A stretch of 64,000 nt of DNA. Origin: Lachnospiraceae bacterium. GTDB lineage: Bacteria > Bacillota > Clostridia > Lachnospirales > Lachnospiraceae. Shown here in pieces: positions 25,708 to 34,734 of the stretch (positions are counted from its first letter, which is position 1; every line of letters starts with the position of its first letter). Location of the stretch: NCBI GenBank assembly GCA_017428105.1, contig JAFRRM010000016.1:1-64000 (forward strand), in the 5' to 3' direction. The notes beneath the pieces are model-generated. The model saw nothing but the letters and a program-made list of their open reading frames with translations. It was not told the DNA's origin and did no database searches. Position numbers and translations under genes: made by a program.

Positions 25708-26676
25708 TTACTTCTTCGTGTAATCGTAGAAGCCCTTGCCGGCGTTGACGCCGGTCTCGCCCCGGTCGATCTTCTCCTTCAGGAGCTTGCCCATCGTATA
25801 TTCCAGGGTGCCTTCCTGCTGGGCGGCCGGCTTCATCTGATTGATGTTGTAAGCCGTCTCCAGGCCGACGATGTCCAGGATCTGGAACGGGCCGGCAGGC
25901 GCGCCGGTGGCCAGGCGCCAGGTCAGGTCGATGGTCTCCGGATCGGAGACTCCCTTGGCCCACAGGGCCTGCGCGGCGCTCAGGAACGGGACCAGCATGG
26001 AGTTCAGGATGTAGCCGGGTTGCTCCTTGTGCAGCTGCAGCGGCACCATGCCGATCTCGGCCGCGAATTTCACCACCGCGTTGTAGATCTCGGGATCCGT
26101 TCCGGGATGGCCCATGACCTCGCCCGTGTTGTTCTTCCAGATCGTGTTGGCGAAATGCAGCGCGCAGTACTTTTCGGGGCGGCCGGTATACTCCGCAAAC
26201 ATGCTCGGCAGCAGCGTGGACGAGTTGGTGCAGAGGATGGTGTCCTCATCCAGCAGATCGCGCATGGCTTCATACATGCCGATCTTGGCCTTCGGATCCT
26301 CCGTCATGGATTCGATCACGATATAGGCGCCGGAGAGCGCTTTCTTCAGGTCCAGTTCGATGTGGACGTTTTCCGCCAGGTTCTTTTTGCCCTCCGCGAT
26401 CAAGGCGTCGATGTCCTCCGCCGTGATGCCCTGCCAGGTGCGGATCAGGCCGCGCGGATACAGCATTCCGCCGATCGGGTTGCCGATCAGGGCCTTGGCC
26501 TTGGCCAGGTCTTCCAGCATCAGCGCCGAATAGCGTTCGATCTTGGGGGTCGTCCGGCCGATCGAGCTCTCCGAGCGGAGCCAGAACGTGGTGTCAAATC
26601 CGTGATAGGCGCAAATAAGACCGATCTGCGTGCCCAGCACGCCGCCGCCCGCGATGACGACTTTTCTCTTTTCCAT
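25708..26676 (-). CDS. 3-hydroxyacyl-CoA dehydrogenase family protein
   Basis: 322 residues. N-terminal NAD-binding Rossmann fold with IAGGGVLGTQIGLICAYHG, a middle IVIESMTED, and the catalytic His in ALHFANT, followed by the all-helical dimerisation domain ending in GETGVNAGKGFYDY. The enzyme oxidises 3-hydroxyacyl-CoA (or a related 3-hydroxy acid) with NAD+. It is longer than 3-hydroxybutyryl-CoA dehydrogenases (about 280) because of an insertion around residues 45-100, so the substrate may differ. It is not linked to the bcd-etf genes at 41574. A divergent TetR regulator lies 150 bases away. Confidence 0.88.
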   Translation of the reverse strand: MEKRKVVIAGGGVLGTQIGLICAYHGFDTTFWLRSESSIGRTTPKIERYSALMLEDLAKAKALIGNPIGGMLYPRGLIRTWQGITAEDIDALIAEGKKNLAENVHIELDLKKALSGAYIVIESMTEDPKAKIGMYEAMRDLLDEDTILCTNSSTLLPSMFAEYTGRPEKYCALHFANTIWKNNTGEVMGHPGTDPEIYNAVVKFAAEIGMVPLQLHKEQPGYILNSMLVPFLSAAQALWAKGVSDPETIDLTWRLATGAPAGPFQILDIVGLETAYNINQMKPAAQQEGTLEYTMGKLLKEKIDRGETGVNAGKGFYDYTKK

Positions 26677-26722
26677 AAATACCTCCTATTATTCTGTTTT
26701 CTTTACGACCGTAACAGAGCCC

Positions 26723-26751
26723 TTGCACGAAAGGGCCGCTGCTGTTATAAT
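26723..26751 (+). promoter_or_regulatory. Promoter of the TetR regulator gene
   Basis: TTGCAC (26723-26728), a 17-base spacer and a perfect TATAAT (26746-26751) between the divergent dehydrogenase and regulator genes. I do not see a clear palindromic TetR operator here. Confidence 0.5.
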
Positions 26752-26829
26752 ACGTGACAAGTGTATCAGACGCGCGGCGGCCTGACAATAAGTCCGCGCC
26801 CGAGAGTGACAGACGGAGAAAACTGTATC

Positions 26830-27333
26830 ATGGAAAAAGCCGCGGAAAACGCTGTGACAGAGTATCTCACCACCGCCCTGCTGCAGCTGATGAAGAAAAA
26901 ACCGTTTCCGCAGATCTCTGTCAAGGAGCTGTGCGAAAAAGCCGGCGTGTCCCGGATGTCCTTTTACCGGCACTTTGACACCAAGGAGGAGGTCCTGCGG
27001 CGGGAGTGCACCAGGATCACGGACGCGTTCATCGCCCGGTCCGGGATCAGTTACCGGAACGACCCGCTGAAGGATTACTTCATCACGCTGTTCACCCACC
27101 TGTACGAATACCGGGAGCTCGCCCTGCTCCTGGACCGCGCGGGGCTGCTGAACATCGTGAGGACGGACCTCGAGCGCGTGTTCCTGACCGTTTATAAAGA
27201 CATTTACGAAGAATACAAATGCTATTTCATTTCCGGCGGGATCTATGACGTCGCCTGCCGGTGGCTCCGGAACGGGTCCCGGGAGACGCCGGAGGAACTG
27301 GCGGAAAAACTGAGCGAGATACTGGAAAAATAG
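26830..27333 (+). CDS. TetR-family transcriptional regulator
   Basis: 167 residues from ATG 26830. The N-terminal helix-turn-helix is clear (FPQISVKELCEKAGVSRMSF, then YRHFDTKEEVL). The C-terminal ligand-binding half is short and resembles the TetR_C group found with DhaS-like regulators in Firmicutes. Divergent from the 3-hydroxyacyl-CoA dehydrogenase, which is the most likely target, with an acyl-CoA or related ligand as the plausible effector. GGAG lies 12 bases before the ATG. Confidence 0.85.
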   Translation: MEKAAENAVTEYLTTALLQLMKKKPFPQISVKELCEKAGVSRMSFYRHFDTKEEVLRRECTRITDAFIARSGISYRNDPLKDYFITLFTHLYEYRELALLLDRAGLLNIVRTDLERVFLTVYKDIYEEYKCYFISGGIYDVACRWLRNGSRETPEELAEKLSEILEK

Positions 27334-27394
27334 GGAGTTCTGTAAGATAATGACAGCTGCCGGCCCTGCGCCGGCGTTTACGGAGGGCAGTTTC

Positions 27395-28549
27395 ATGCAA
27401 GATCATATCAGGGAAGACGACCGGATCCTGATCGGGTTCTGGGACAAGGCGCTGACCCTGTCGGAGGAAGACAGGGAAGCGTGCTGCGCCGAGGCGGCGG
27501 ACTGGAAGGACATGGCGCCTTCGGAGAAGCTGCTTGCGGCGGCGGAAGCGCTCGGGCAGAAGAAAAAGGTGCTGGATTACGGCTGCGGCAGCGGCTGGGC
27601 CGGGATCATCGCCGCGAAAAGCGGCTGTCCGGACGTGACGGCTGTCGACGTGTCGGAAGGCCCGGCCGGCGCGGCGCGGTTCTACGCCGCCCTGTTCGGC
27701 GCGGAGGACCGGATGCATGTCCGCTGCACGGCGCCGGACTGGCTGGAAAGCGTCCCGGACGGGACGTATGACGGCTTTTTCTGCTCCAACGTGCTGGACG
27801 TCGTCCCGCCGGAGACCGCGGAAAGCATCCTGCGGGAGGCGGCGCGGATCGTGACGCCGGACGCGGACGTGATCATCGGACTGAATTACTGTCTTTCGCC
27901 GGAGAAGGCCGCGGAACGGGGACTGGAACTGAAGGACGGCCGGAAGCTGTACGTGGACGGGGTCCTGCGGCTCGTTTCCCGGAGCGACGAGGAATGGGCG
28001 GAGGTGTTCGCACCGTACTTCACGGTGGAACGGCTGGAGCATTTCGCGTGGCCGGGCGAGGCGGCGGAGGCCAGACGGCTGTTTTATCTCCGCCGGAAGA
28101 CCGGGCTGCGTTATATCACGCTGCGGCAGGCGCCGGAACTGATGCGGCCGGCTGCAGCATGGTTCCACGGCAAGTGGCATGTGCCGGAGGAAGCGTATCT
28201 GGAGTGCATGCGGGATTATCTGGACGGGAAGACCGAATACGGATGGTATCTGTGCCTGGACGGCGGGCGGATCGTCGGCGGCATGGGGGTCATCGAGAAT
28301 GATTTCCATGACCGGAAGGACCTGGCGCCGAACGTGTGCGCGGTGTACACGGAGGAGGCGTACCGCGGGCAGGGGATCGCCGGCCGCCTCCTGGACCTGA
28401 CCGTGGACGACATGCGGAGCAAAGGTGTCTCGCCGCTGTATCTGGTGACGGACCATACCGGCTTTTACGAGCGCTACGGCTGGGAGTTCCTGTGCATGGT
28501 GCAGGGCGACGGGGAGCCGGATCTGACGAGGATGTATATTCACCGGTGA
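27395..28549 (+). CDS. SAM methyltransferase-GNAT acetyltransferase fusion
   Basis: 384 residues from ATG 27395, which follows GGAGGG by 7 bases. Residues about 1-235 form a class I methyltransferase with motif I VLDYGCGSGWAGIIAA, an acidic VTAVDVS, and FFCSNVLDVVPPE. Residues about 240-384 are a complete GNAT domain with WFHGKWHVPEEAYLECM, GGRIVGGMGVIENDFHDRKD, the acetyl-CoA loop EAYRGQGIAGRLLD, and FYERYGWEFLCMVQGD. Both parts exist as separate genes in related bacteria, so the fusion suggests two modifications of one substrate or linked resistance functions. First gene of a five-gene plus-strand array. Confidence 0.82.
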   Translation: MQDHIREDDRILIGFWDKALTLSEEDREACCAEAADWKDMAPSEKLLAAAEALGQKKKVLDYGCGSGWAGIIAAKSGCPDVTAVDVSEGPAGAARFYAALFGAEDRMHVRCTAPDWLESVPDGTYDGFFCSNVLDVVPPETAESILREAARIVTPDADVIIGLNYCLSPEKAAERGLELKDGRKLYVDGVLRLVSRSDEEWAEVFAPYFTVERLEHFAWPGEAAEARRLFYLRRKTGLRYITLRQAPELMRPAAAWFHGKWHVPEEAYLECMRDYLDGKTEYGWYLCLDGGRIVGGMGVIENDFHDRKDLAPNVCAVYTEEAYRGQGIAGRLLDLTVDDMRSKGVSPLYLVTDHTGFYERYGWEFLCMVQGDGEPDLTRMYIHR

Positions 28550-28574
28550 CAAAAGACCGGAGCGGGAGGGACGG

Positions 28575-29387
28575 ATGCTGAAAGCCGTACAGACGATCAC
28601 GGAAGCGGTCTCCGCCGTCACGGGCGGCGCGCTGCACAGCGCGTGGCTGTACGGCAGCGCCGTGCTGGACGATTTCCGGCCCGGCTGGAGCGATGTGGAT
28701 CTGCTGATCCTGACCTCCTCTCCTCTTTCGGAGGAACAGGCAAAGCGGCTGCTGATGCTCCGGCAGGAGCTTGCGGAAAAAGAACCGGGAAACCCCTATT
28801 ACCGCGCCTGCGAAGGGATCATCGCCTGCGTTCGCGAATACCGCTTCGGCGCGTTCCGCCGGCTGGTATACTGGGGCACGACGGGACAGCGGATCACGGA
28901 CCGCTGCGTGCCGGACACGTTCGCCCGGGCCGAGCTGGCGCGGGTCGGCCGCTGCATAGCCGGGACGGAGGACCGCAGTCTGTTTGCGGAGCCGGACCGG
29001 GCGGAACTGCGCGCGGCCGTGCAGGCGCATTGCGATGCCATCCGGCGGTTCGCGGGACAGACGGACGAGAGCCTGTACTCCTGCGGCTGGCTGCTGGACA
29101 TCGCGCGCGGGATCCATACGCTGCGGACCGGAGACGTCATCGCCAAGACCCAGGCGGGCCTGTGGGCGCTGGAGGAGCATCTGTTTCCGGACGAAGGACC
29201 GCTCCGCCGGACTCTGGAGATCCGGCAGGCTCCGCTGCGGTATAAAGACCGGCCGGAAGTCAGGGAGTGGCTGAAAGGACTGGGGCCTGCCGTGCAGCGG
29301 TATGCGGACGTGCTGGAGCGCGAACTGCGGGAAGCGGAACGGCGGGAGAAGCCGGGCACGGAGCCGGCGCACGCCGGACGCACCTGA
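28575..29387 (+). CDS. Nucleotidyltransferase of the aminoglycoside adenylyltransferase type
   Basis: 270 residues. The N-terminal nucleotidyltransferase fold has the GS-x10-D-x-D signature (LYGSAVLDDFRPGWSDVDLL). A helical C-terminal domain follows (with SLYSCGWLLDIARGIHTLRTGDVIAKTQAG), as in ANT(3'')/ANT(9) enzymes that adenylate spectinomycin or streptomycin. The similarity is at the architecture level, so the substrate could be another hydroxylated small molecule. It lies 25 bases after the methyltransferase-GNAT gene. A good ribosome site (GGGAGGGACGG) precedes the ATG. Confidence 0.8.
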   Translation: MLKAVQTITEAVSAVTGGALHSAWLYGSAVLDDFRPGWSDVDLLILTSSPLSEEQAKRLLMLRQELAEKEPGNPYYRACEGIIACVREYRFGAFRRLVYWGTTGQRITDRCVPDTFARAELARVGRCIAGTEDRSLFAEPDRAELRAAVQAHCDAIRRFAGQTDESLYSCGWLLDIARGIHTLRTGDVIAKTQAGLWALEEHLFPDEGPLRRTLEIRQAPLRYKDRPEVREWLKGLGPAVQRYADVLERELREAERREKPGTEPAHAGRT

Positions 29388-29448
29388 TACGGATCGGCCG
29401 CCTGAAGTCTGCCGAATGACGGCAAGGACAACTGAGAGGAGACAGCCT

Positions 29449-29760
29449 ATGAAAAAAGTACGCATCACGGTCAAGCGGGTCGCCTGCTACCGGGATCTGA
29501 TGGAAGAATATGAAAACCCGATCGAACACGCCTGCGGCATGAAGCCCGGGCAGGTCTTCGTCGCGAACGGCTGGGAAAGGCCTGAGGGATTCTGCGGCAG
29601 CGCCTGGGACACGGTGTCGCCGTTCGTGATGGCGCTGGCGCACGGCGCGTCGGATCTCTACGACGGCTGGATGAAGAACAAAAAGTCCGCCATGATCTCC
29701 TGCAACGACGGCTTCCGTCCCGTCAGTTTCCTGCTGGAGGCCCTGGACGAAGACGCTTAA
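29449..29760 (+). CDS. TIGR04076-family small protein
   Basis: 103 residues from ATG 29449 (GAGAGGAGAC upstream). An alpha/beta protein starting MKKVRITVKRVACYRDL and containing EHACGMKPGQVF, GFCGSAWDTVSPF and a later SCNDGFRPVSFLLEAL. I recognise the set of Cys positions and length as TIGR04076, a family of unknown function common in anaerobes. The conserved Cys residues suggest metal or redox chemistry. Part of the modification-enzyme array. Confidence 0.78.
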   Translation: MKKVRITVKRVACYRDLMEEYENPIEHACGMKPGQVFVANGWERPEGFCGSAWDTVSPFVMALAHGASDLYDGWMKNKKSAMISCNDGFRPVSFLLEALDEDA

Positions 29761-29802
29761 GGAAGAAATCACCGATCAGGGAACCTAAGGAGGACCTGCG
29801 TC

Positions 29803-30348
29803 ATGTTTTACCGTAAAACAGTCACACTGAAGGACGGCCGGACGTGCCTCATCCGCCACGGAACGGAAGCGGACGCCGCCGCGGCACTGGCCAATTTCAT
29901 CCGGACGCACGAGGAGACGGATTTCCTCGCCTCTTATCCGGACGAGATCACGTACACGGAAGAGCAGGAAGCGAAAATGCTGAAGGATAAGGCGGAGAGC
30001 CCGTGGGATGCGGAACTGCTTGCGGAAGTGGACGGGCGGATCGTCGGCCTGGCCGGGATCGACCGGATCGGTGCGCGGGAAAAAGCCCGCCACCGCGCCA
30101 ATTTCGGCATCAGCATCGAAAAGGCCTACTGGGGGCTCGGCATCGGCCGGGCGCTCACGCAGGCCTGTCTTGCCTGCGCCAGGGAGGCCGGATACGTGCA
30201 GGTGGAACTGGACGTCGTCGCGGAGAACACGAACGCGATCGCCCTGTACGAAAGCGAAGGTTTTAAGGAATACGGGCGGAATCCGCTGGGATTCCGGAGC
30301 CGCGTGAGCGGGTTCTGCGAGCTGGTGCTGATGCGCCGGGAACTGTAA
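29803..30348 (+). CDS. GNAT family N-acetyltransferase
   Basis: 181 residues. Typical GNAT core: a VDGRIVGLAGIDRIG strand pair, FGISIEKAYWGLGIGRALT for the acetyl-CoA pyrophosphate loop, and AENTNAIALYESEGF. It resembles the branch that includes ribosomal-protein and polyamine acetyltransferases, but the substrate cannot be told. AAGGAGGA precedes the ATG at good spacing. The start lies about 40 bases after the TIGR04076 gene. Confidence 0.88.
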   Translation: MFYRKTVTLKDGRTCLIRHGTEADAAAALANFIRTHEETDFLASYPDEITYTEEQEAKMLKDKAESPWDAELLAEVDGRIVGLAGIDRIGAREKARHRANFGISIEKAYWGLGIGRALTQACLACAREAGYVQVELDVVAENTNAIALYESEGFKEYGRNPLGFRSRVSGFCELVLMRREL

Positions 30349-30462
30349 AACAGCAGGGGCGGAAACGGCGGCAGAAGCCGGATCGGCCGCGGAAAAAGGC
30401 GGCGGATCGGCTGCGCAAGAGGTCGGCGGTGCGGCCGCGGGATCCGCACAGGAGAAACACAT

Positions 30463-31878
30463 ATGAACGAGAAACTGACGGTCTGCGGCAGGGAATACGA
30501 ACGGCTCCGCCTCCTCGGACAGGGCAAGGGCGGCTATTCCTGGCTGGTGTCGGACGGCCGTGCGGAGGCCGTGCTCAAGCAGATCCATCACGAACCCTGC
30601 GCGTATTATGCCTTCGGCAACAAGATCGAGGCCGAGCGCTTCGACCATGAACGGCTGGAGCGCGCCGGGATCCGCATGCCGAAGCTGCTGGCGCTCGACG
30701 TCCCCGCCGAGCGGATCGTCAAGGAATATATCGAAGGCCCCACCGTCTTTGAACTGGTGCGGGACGGCCTCTCTGCGGAGCCGTATCTGCCCCAGGTCCG
30801 CGCGATGGCGGCGCAGGCGCGGGCAGCCGGCCTCAATCTCGACTATTTCCCCGCGAATTTCGTGGTGCGGGACGGCCTGCTCTGGTACGTGGATTACGAA
30901 TGCAACGCCTATTCGGACGAGTGGAACTTTGAGAACTGGGGGATCCGCTACTGGTCGCGGACGCCGGAATTCGAGGCGGCCCTGCGCGGGCGGGTCTCAT
31001 TCCGGCCGTACACCGACGCGGACTATGAAGCGGTCTGCGCGTTCCTGACCGCGCTGGTGCGGGCGGATGAAAGCCGCGTCAACTGGAACTGGGCGCGGTT
31101 CGAATGGATGGCGGAGCACCCGGAATTCGACAAAAGCCGGACCGCATCCATCGGCCTGTGGTGCGAGGACGGCCGGGTGGTCGGCGCGGCGATCTACGAC
31201 ATGTATTTCGGGGAGGCGTTCTGCGGCGTCCTGCCCGCGTTCGGATCCCTGTACCCGGAGGTCCTGGACTACGCGTACCGGGAACTGAAGGATGACGCGG
31301 GGCTCAGGATCGCGGTGTGCGACGGCGATGCGGCCGGGATCGGCGCGCTGCGGGCGGCCGGATTTAAGCCGGCGGAGCAGAGCGAGACGATCATGGAAAA
31401 GGATCTGGGAACGGTCCCGGACGAGGCTTCCGCCCTGCTGCCGGAAGGCGTCTGCCTGACGGAGCTCGATCCGTCCCGGGAAGACCTGAAAGACGTTCAG
31501 TGGCTGTTCTGGCAGGGCTTCGATCACGGCAGCGACCGCGCGGAATTCGAAGCGGACTTTGAGAAGACTGCCCAGGAACTCAGGCCGCGGCAGCATTTCG
31601 ATCCGGCGCTGAGCCTGGCAGCGCGCTCTCCCGCCGGGGAACTGATCTCCTATTGCTGCCTGTGGGTCCGGCCGGGCACCGGTTACGCCTACGTCGAGCC
31701 GGTGTGCACCGTTCCCGCGTGGCGGGGAAAGGGCATCGCCGGGGCGCTGCTGCAGGAAGCTTTCCGCCGCGCGAAAGCACGGGGAGCGGAGAAAGCATTC
31801 GTGATCTCGGACCTTGCTTTTTATGAAAAGCTGGGATTCCGGAAGAAATATCATTACACGTTTTATTGGAAAGCGTGA
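30463..31878 (+). CDS. Three-domain fusion: small protein-kinase-like domain plus two GNAT domains
   Basis: 471 residues. Residues 1-175 are a compact kinase-fold domain with a Gly-rich loop (LLGQGKGGYSWLV), a candidate ATP-binding Lys39 (AVLKQI), KEYIEGPTVFELV as hinge, and a minimal catalytic region NLDYFPANFVV (Asp127, Asn132) followed by WYVDYE (Asp144). Residues about 178-325 form a GNAT-like domain with a degenerate cofactor loop. Residues about 335-471 form a complete GNAT (EPVCTVPAWRGKGIAGALL, FYEKLGFRKKYHYTFYW). In relatives the kinase and the double GNAT are separate genes. The product could phosphorylate and acetylate the same small molecule, as bifunctional aminoglycoside enzymes do. 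Last gene of the array. Confidence 0.82.
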   Translation: MNEKLTVCGREYERLRLLGQGKGGYSWLVSDGRAEAVLKQIHHEPCAYYAFGNKIEAERFDHERLERAGIRMPKLLALDVPAERIVKEYIEGPTVFELVRDGLSAEPYLPQVRAMAAQARAAGLNLDYFPANFVVRDGLLWYVDYECNAYSDEWNFENWGIRYWSRTPEFEAALRGRVSFRPYTDADYEAVCAFLTALVRADESRVNWNWARFEWMAEHPEFDKSRTASIGLWCEDGRVVGAAIYDMYFGEAFCGVLPAFGSLYPEVLDYAYRELKDDAGLRIAVCDGDAAGIGALRAAGFKPAEQSETIMEKDLGTVPDEASALLPEGVCLTELDPSREDLKDVQWLFWQGFDHGSDRAEFEADFEKTAQELRPRQHFDPALSLAARSPAGELISYCCLWVRPGTGYAYVEPVCTVPAWRGKGIAGALLQEAFRRAKARGAEKAFVISDLAFYEKLGFRKKYHYTFYWKA

Positions 31879-31906
31879 CCGGAATATTTCTTTTCCGTTC
31901 TTTTTT

Positions 31907-31933
31907 ACCCTGCGGCTGCGGGGTGTTCTTTTT
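31907..31933 (+). terminator. Terminator of the modification-enzyme array
   Basis: ACCCTGC (31907-31913) pairs with GCGGGGT (31918-31924), one G-T pair, followed by GTTCTTTTT. A second hairpin, AGGGCTGTCCGT with ACGGGCAGCCCT (about 31954-31989), lies between this and the GH94 stop and may end transcription from the other side. Confidence 0.7.
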
Positions 31934-32033
31934 GCAGATCAGACTAAACGCAAAGGGCTGTCCGTCCGGAAAGGAACGGGCAGCCCTCTTTGTATGGAGG
32001 AGGAAACGAACCGGAAACAACTGCGGCAGATGA

Positions 32034-34445
32034 TCAGATGACGGCCCGGACCGTGCAGACGGGTGCATCCGTCAGAGGGACGGTGCGGCCGGGGACGGGA
32101 GCGCCGTTCACGAAAAGGCCTTTCTCGGGGCCGCGGCAGACGGTGATCTCGTAGCGCGTGCCGCGGAACAGGCGGGTGATGCGGCATTCGCGGATGGAAT
32201 CGGGCAGGCAGGGATCCACGGTCAGGCCGTCGTAGGCGGGGCGGATCCCGAGGATGCCCTGGCTGACGGCGGCAAAGGACCAGGCAGCCGTTCCGGTCAG
32301 CCAGGAGTTTTTGGCCTCGCCATAGGTCCTGGCCGACCGCCCGGCAATGGTCTGGCTGTAGCAGTACGGCTCCGTCCGGTGGATCTCGCTCCTGTCTTCG
32401 ATATAAGCCGGGGCATTGCGGGCATACAGGTCAAACGCAGCATTGCCGTCCTTCACCGCACAGTAGGCGAGCGTGATCCAGGGGTTGTTGTGACAGAAAA
32501 CGGAGCCGTTTTCCTTATATCCGGGCGGGTAGGAGGAGATCTCGCCCAGGTGATCGTGATATTCGGAGTAACAGGGCCAGAGCAGTTCGATGCCGAAGTC
32601 GTTGCCGAGCAGCTTTTCCGCGGAAGCCAGCGCGCGCTTTCCGTATTCCGGACCGCCGATGCCGGCCATCACGCAGAAGCCCTGCGGTTCGATGTAGATT
32701 TTGCCTTCTTCGTTCAGATCGCTGCCCACCGGCCGCCCGAAGGCGTCGTAGGCGCGGCGGAACCATTCGCCGTCCCAGCCGCTTTCCAGCACAGCGGCTT
32801 CCATGTTGACGACGTGCTCGCGCACCGTATCCGCCTCGTCCTGCCGGCGGATCCGCTCGCACAGGTCCGCGTATTCCTTCCCGTATTTGACGAACATGCC
32901 CGCGATGAAGACGCTTTCCGCCTTGCCGCTCTCGAAGTTGGAGCAGGTCTGGAAGCTCTCGCCGGGCTCGCGGCTGAAGCAGTTGAGGTTCAGGCAGTCG
33001 TTCCAGTCCGCGCGGCCGATGAGCGGCAGGCCGTGCGGTCCCTTGTGCGAGATCGTGAAGCCGATGCTGCGGCGCAGGTGCTCCAGCAGCGGGACTTCCG
33101 TGCCGGATTCATTGTTGAAGGGCGTCGGTTCGTCCAGGATCGTGAAGTCGCCGGTCTCGCGAATATAGGCGCAGGTGCAGGCGACGAGCCAGAGCGGGTC
33201 ATCGTTGAAGCCGGAGCCGATGTCGGCGTTGCCCCGTTTGGTGAGCGGCTGGTACTGGTGGTACGTGCTGCCGTCCGCAAACTGGATGGACGCGATGTCC
33301 AGGATCCGCTGCCGCGCGCGCTCCGGGATCAGATGCACGAAGCCCAGGAGGTCCTGGCAGCTGTCGCGGAAGCCCATACCGCGGCCGGTCCCGCTTTCGT
33401 AATAGGAAGCGCTGCGGCTCATGTTGAAGGTGACCATGCACTGGTACTGGTTCCAGATATTGACCATGCGGTCCAGCTTTTCCTCGCTGCTCTGCACGGT
33501 GAAGCGCGACAGCAGGCTGTCCCAGTAGGCGCGAAGCTCTTCCATCGCGGCGTCGAACTGTTCTTCCGTTCCGAAAGAGGCCAGCATGCGATGCGCCTTT
33601 TCTTTATTGATGACATTCAGCGCGGTGAATTTGCGGTCTTCCGGATTTTCCGCGTAGCCGAGGCGGAACAGGAAGGTCCGGGTCTCGCCGGGCGCCAGCT
33701 TCACTGCCAGCCGCAGGAAAGCGACGGGGGCCCAGCCTGCGGCGATGCTGCCGGAGGAAGCACGCTGCTCCACGGCGGCGGGGGCGTTCCAGCCGCGGAA
33801 CCGGCCCAGGAAGGCGTCACGGTCCGTATCGAAGCCGGCGATCGGGGCGTTCACGGAATAGAACGCGTAGTGGTCCCGCCGTTCGCGGTACTCGGTCTTG
33901 TGATAGACCGTGCTCCCCTCGATCTCGACCTCGCCGATGTTCCAGTTGCGCTGGAAGTTGGTCTGGTCATCCACCGCGTTCCATAAGCACCACTCGACGC
34001 CGCCGTACACGGTCAGCGTCTTCTCCGTGCCACTCACGTTGCTGAGGACCAGCTTCTGCACTTCCATGTCGCAGTGCATCGGGACGGTCACGGTCAGCGA
34101 CGCGCGGACGCCGTTCTTCTCTCCTTCGAATACGGTATAGCCCAGGCCGTGCCGGCAGCGGTACTGATCCAGCGGGGTCATGGCGGGCCGGAAGGCCGGG
34201 CTCCAGACGGTATCGCCGTCGCAGAGGTAGAACAGGCGGCCGCCTTCGTCGGCGGGCACGTTGTTGTAGCGGAAGCGGGTGATGCGGCGCAGCTTCGCAT
34301 CCTTATAAAAAGAATAACCGCCGCCGGTATTGCTGATCAGCGAGAAAAATCCTTCATTGCCCAGATAATTGATCCACGGCAGGGGGGTATCCGGCCGCGT
34401 GATCACGTATTCCCGGGCTTTATCGTCAAAATAGCCGTATTGCAT
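32034..34445 (-). CDS. Cellobiose phosphorylase (GH94)
   Basis: 803 residues, the expected length (about 810). The enzyme splits cellobiose with phosphate to alpha-glucose-1-phosphate and glucose, saving one ATP. Recognisable parts are [20 protein letters not shown] at the start, [20 protein letters not shown], the general-acid Asp of [11 protein letters not shown] (about residue 480), and [11 protein letters not shown] plus [18 protein letters not shown] near the active site. These fit cellobiose rather than chitobiose phosphorylases. No signal peptide, so cytosolic. Divergent from the LacI regulator, with a promoter and operator at 34502-34548. Confidence 0.93.
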   Translation of the reverse strand: MQYGYFDDKAREYVITRPDTPLPWINYLGNEGFFSLISNTGGGYSFYKDAKLRRITRFRYNNVPADEGGRLFYLCDGDTVWSPAFRPAMTPLDQYRCRHGLGYTVFEGEKNGVRASLTVTVPMHCDMEVQKLVLSNVSGTEKTLTVYGGVEWCLWNAVDDQTNFQRNWNIGEVEIEGSTVYHKTEYRERRDHYAFYSVNAPIAGFDTDRDAFLGRFRGWNAPAAVEQRASSGSIAAGWAPVAFLRLAVKLAPGETRTFLFRLGYAENPEDRKFTALNVINKEKAHRMLASFGTEEQFDAAMEELRAYWDSLLSRFTVQSSEEKLDRMVNIWNQYQCMVTFNMSRSASYYESGTGRGMGFRDSCQDLLGFVHLIPERARQRILDIASIQFADGSTYHQYQPLTKRGNADIGSGFNDDPLWLVACTCAYIRETGDFTILDEPTPFNNESGTEVPLLEHLRRSIGFTISHKGPHGLPLIGRADWNDCLNLNCFSREPGESFQTCSNFESGKAESVFIAGMFVKYGKEYADLCERIRRQDEADTVREHVVNMEAAVLESGWDGEWFRRAYDAFGRPVGSDLNEEGKIYIEPQGFCVMAGIGGPEYGKRALASAEKLLGNDFGIELLWPCYSEYHDHLGEISSYPPGYKENGSVFCHNNPWITLAYCAVKDGNAAFDLYARNAPAYIEDRSEIHRTEPYCYSQTIAGRSARTYGEAKNSWLTGTAAWSFAAVSQGILGIRPAYDGLTVDPCLPDSIRECRITRLFRGTRYEITVCRGPEKGLFVNGAPVPGRTVPLTDAPVCTVRAVI

Positions 34446-34501
34446 GATGATTTTCCTCCGTTTTCCTTATGAAAAGACCGATTGGGAGACCGATCCGCCG
34501 A

Positions 34502-34515
34502 CTTAATCGATTAAG
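34502..34515. promoter_or_regulatory. LacI-type operator at the GH94 promoter
   Basis: A perfect 14-base palindrome CTTAATCGATTAAG placed over the expected transcription start of the phosphorylase gene. A 12-of-14 copy lies at the regulator's own start (34680-34693). Both centre on ATCGAT, the CG-centred form typical of LacI-family sites. Confidence 0.8.
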
Positions 34516-34519
34516 ACAC

Positions 34520-34548
34520 ATTATAAGAACGGGGGGCAAAAAACGCAA
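34520..34548 (-). promoter_or_regulatory. Promoter of the cellobiose phosphorylase gene
   Basis: On the minus strand TTGCGT (34543-34548) is followed by a 17-base spacer and perfect TATAAT (34520-34525). The operator starts five bases downstream, so a bound repressor would block initiation. Confidence 0.75.
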
Positions 34549-34641
34549 GCACTTTTTTCGGATTTGGATGACTTTTTCTTTTCACAAACATTTGTTAAGC
34601 GAAAAATGTATAATAATTTATTTTATTAAGCAGAATGGGGC

Positions 34642-34671
34642 TTGACAGTCCCGCGGAGCCCGCGCTATAAT
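34642..34671 (+). promoter_or_regulatory. Promoter of the LacI regulator and transport operon
   Basis: Perfect TTGACA (34642-34647), an 18-base GC-rich spacer and perfect TATAAT (34666-34671), about 64 bases before the regulator ATG. Confidence 0.8.
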
Positions 34672-34679
34672 GAGCCCAG

Positions 34680-34693
34680 CGAAATCGATTAAG
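34680..34693. promoter_or_regulatory. LacI-type operator at the regulator promoter
   Basis: CGAAATCGATTAAG matches the palindrome at 34502 at 12 of 14 positions and lies directly after the expected transcription start, consistent with autorepression and joint control of both divergent units. Confidence 0.75.
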
Positions 34694-34734
34694 TAGCAGC
34701 GTAAAAAAGAAAGACTGAAAGGAAACGATCTTTC

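Noticed and set aside
31954..31989. Member of the GGGACGGTTC repeat family
   Set aside because: The hairpin contains GTCCGTCC and GAACGGGC but lacks the core and the TGACA words; it is better read as an ordinary terminator.
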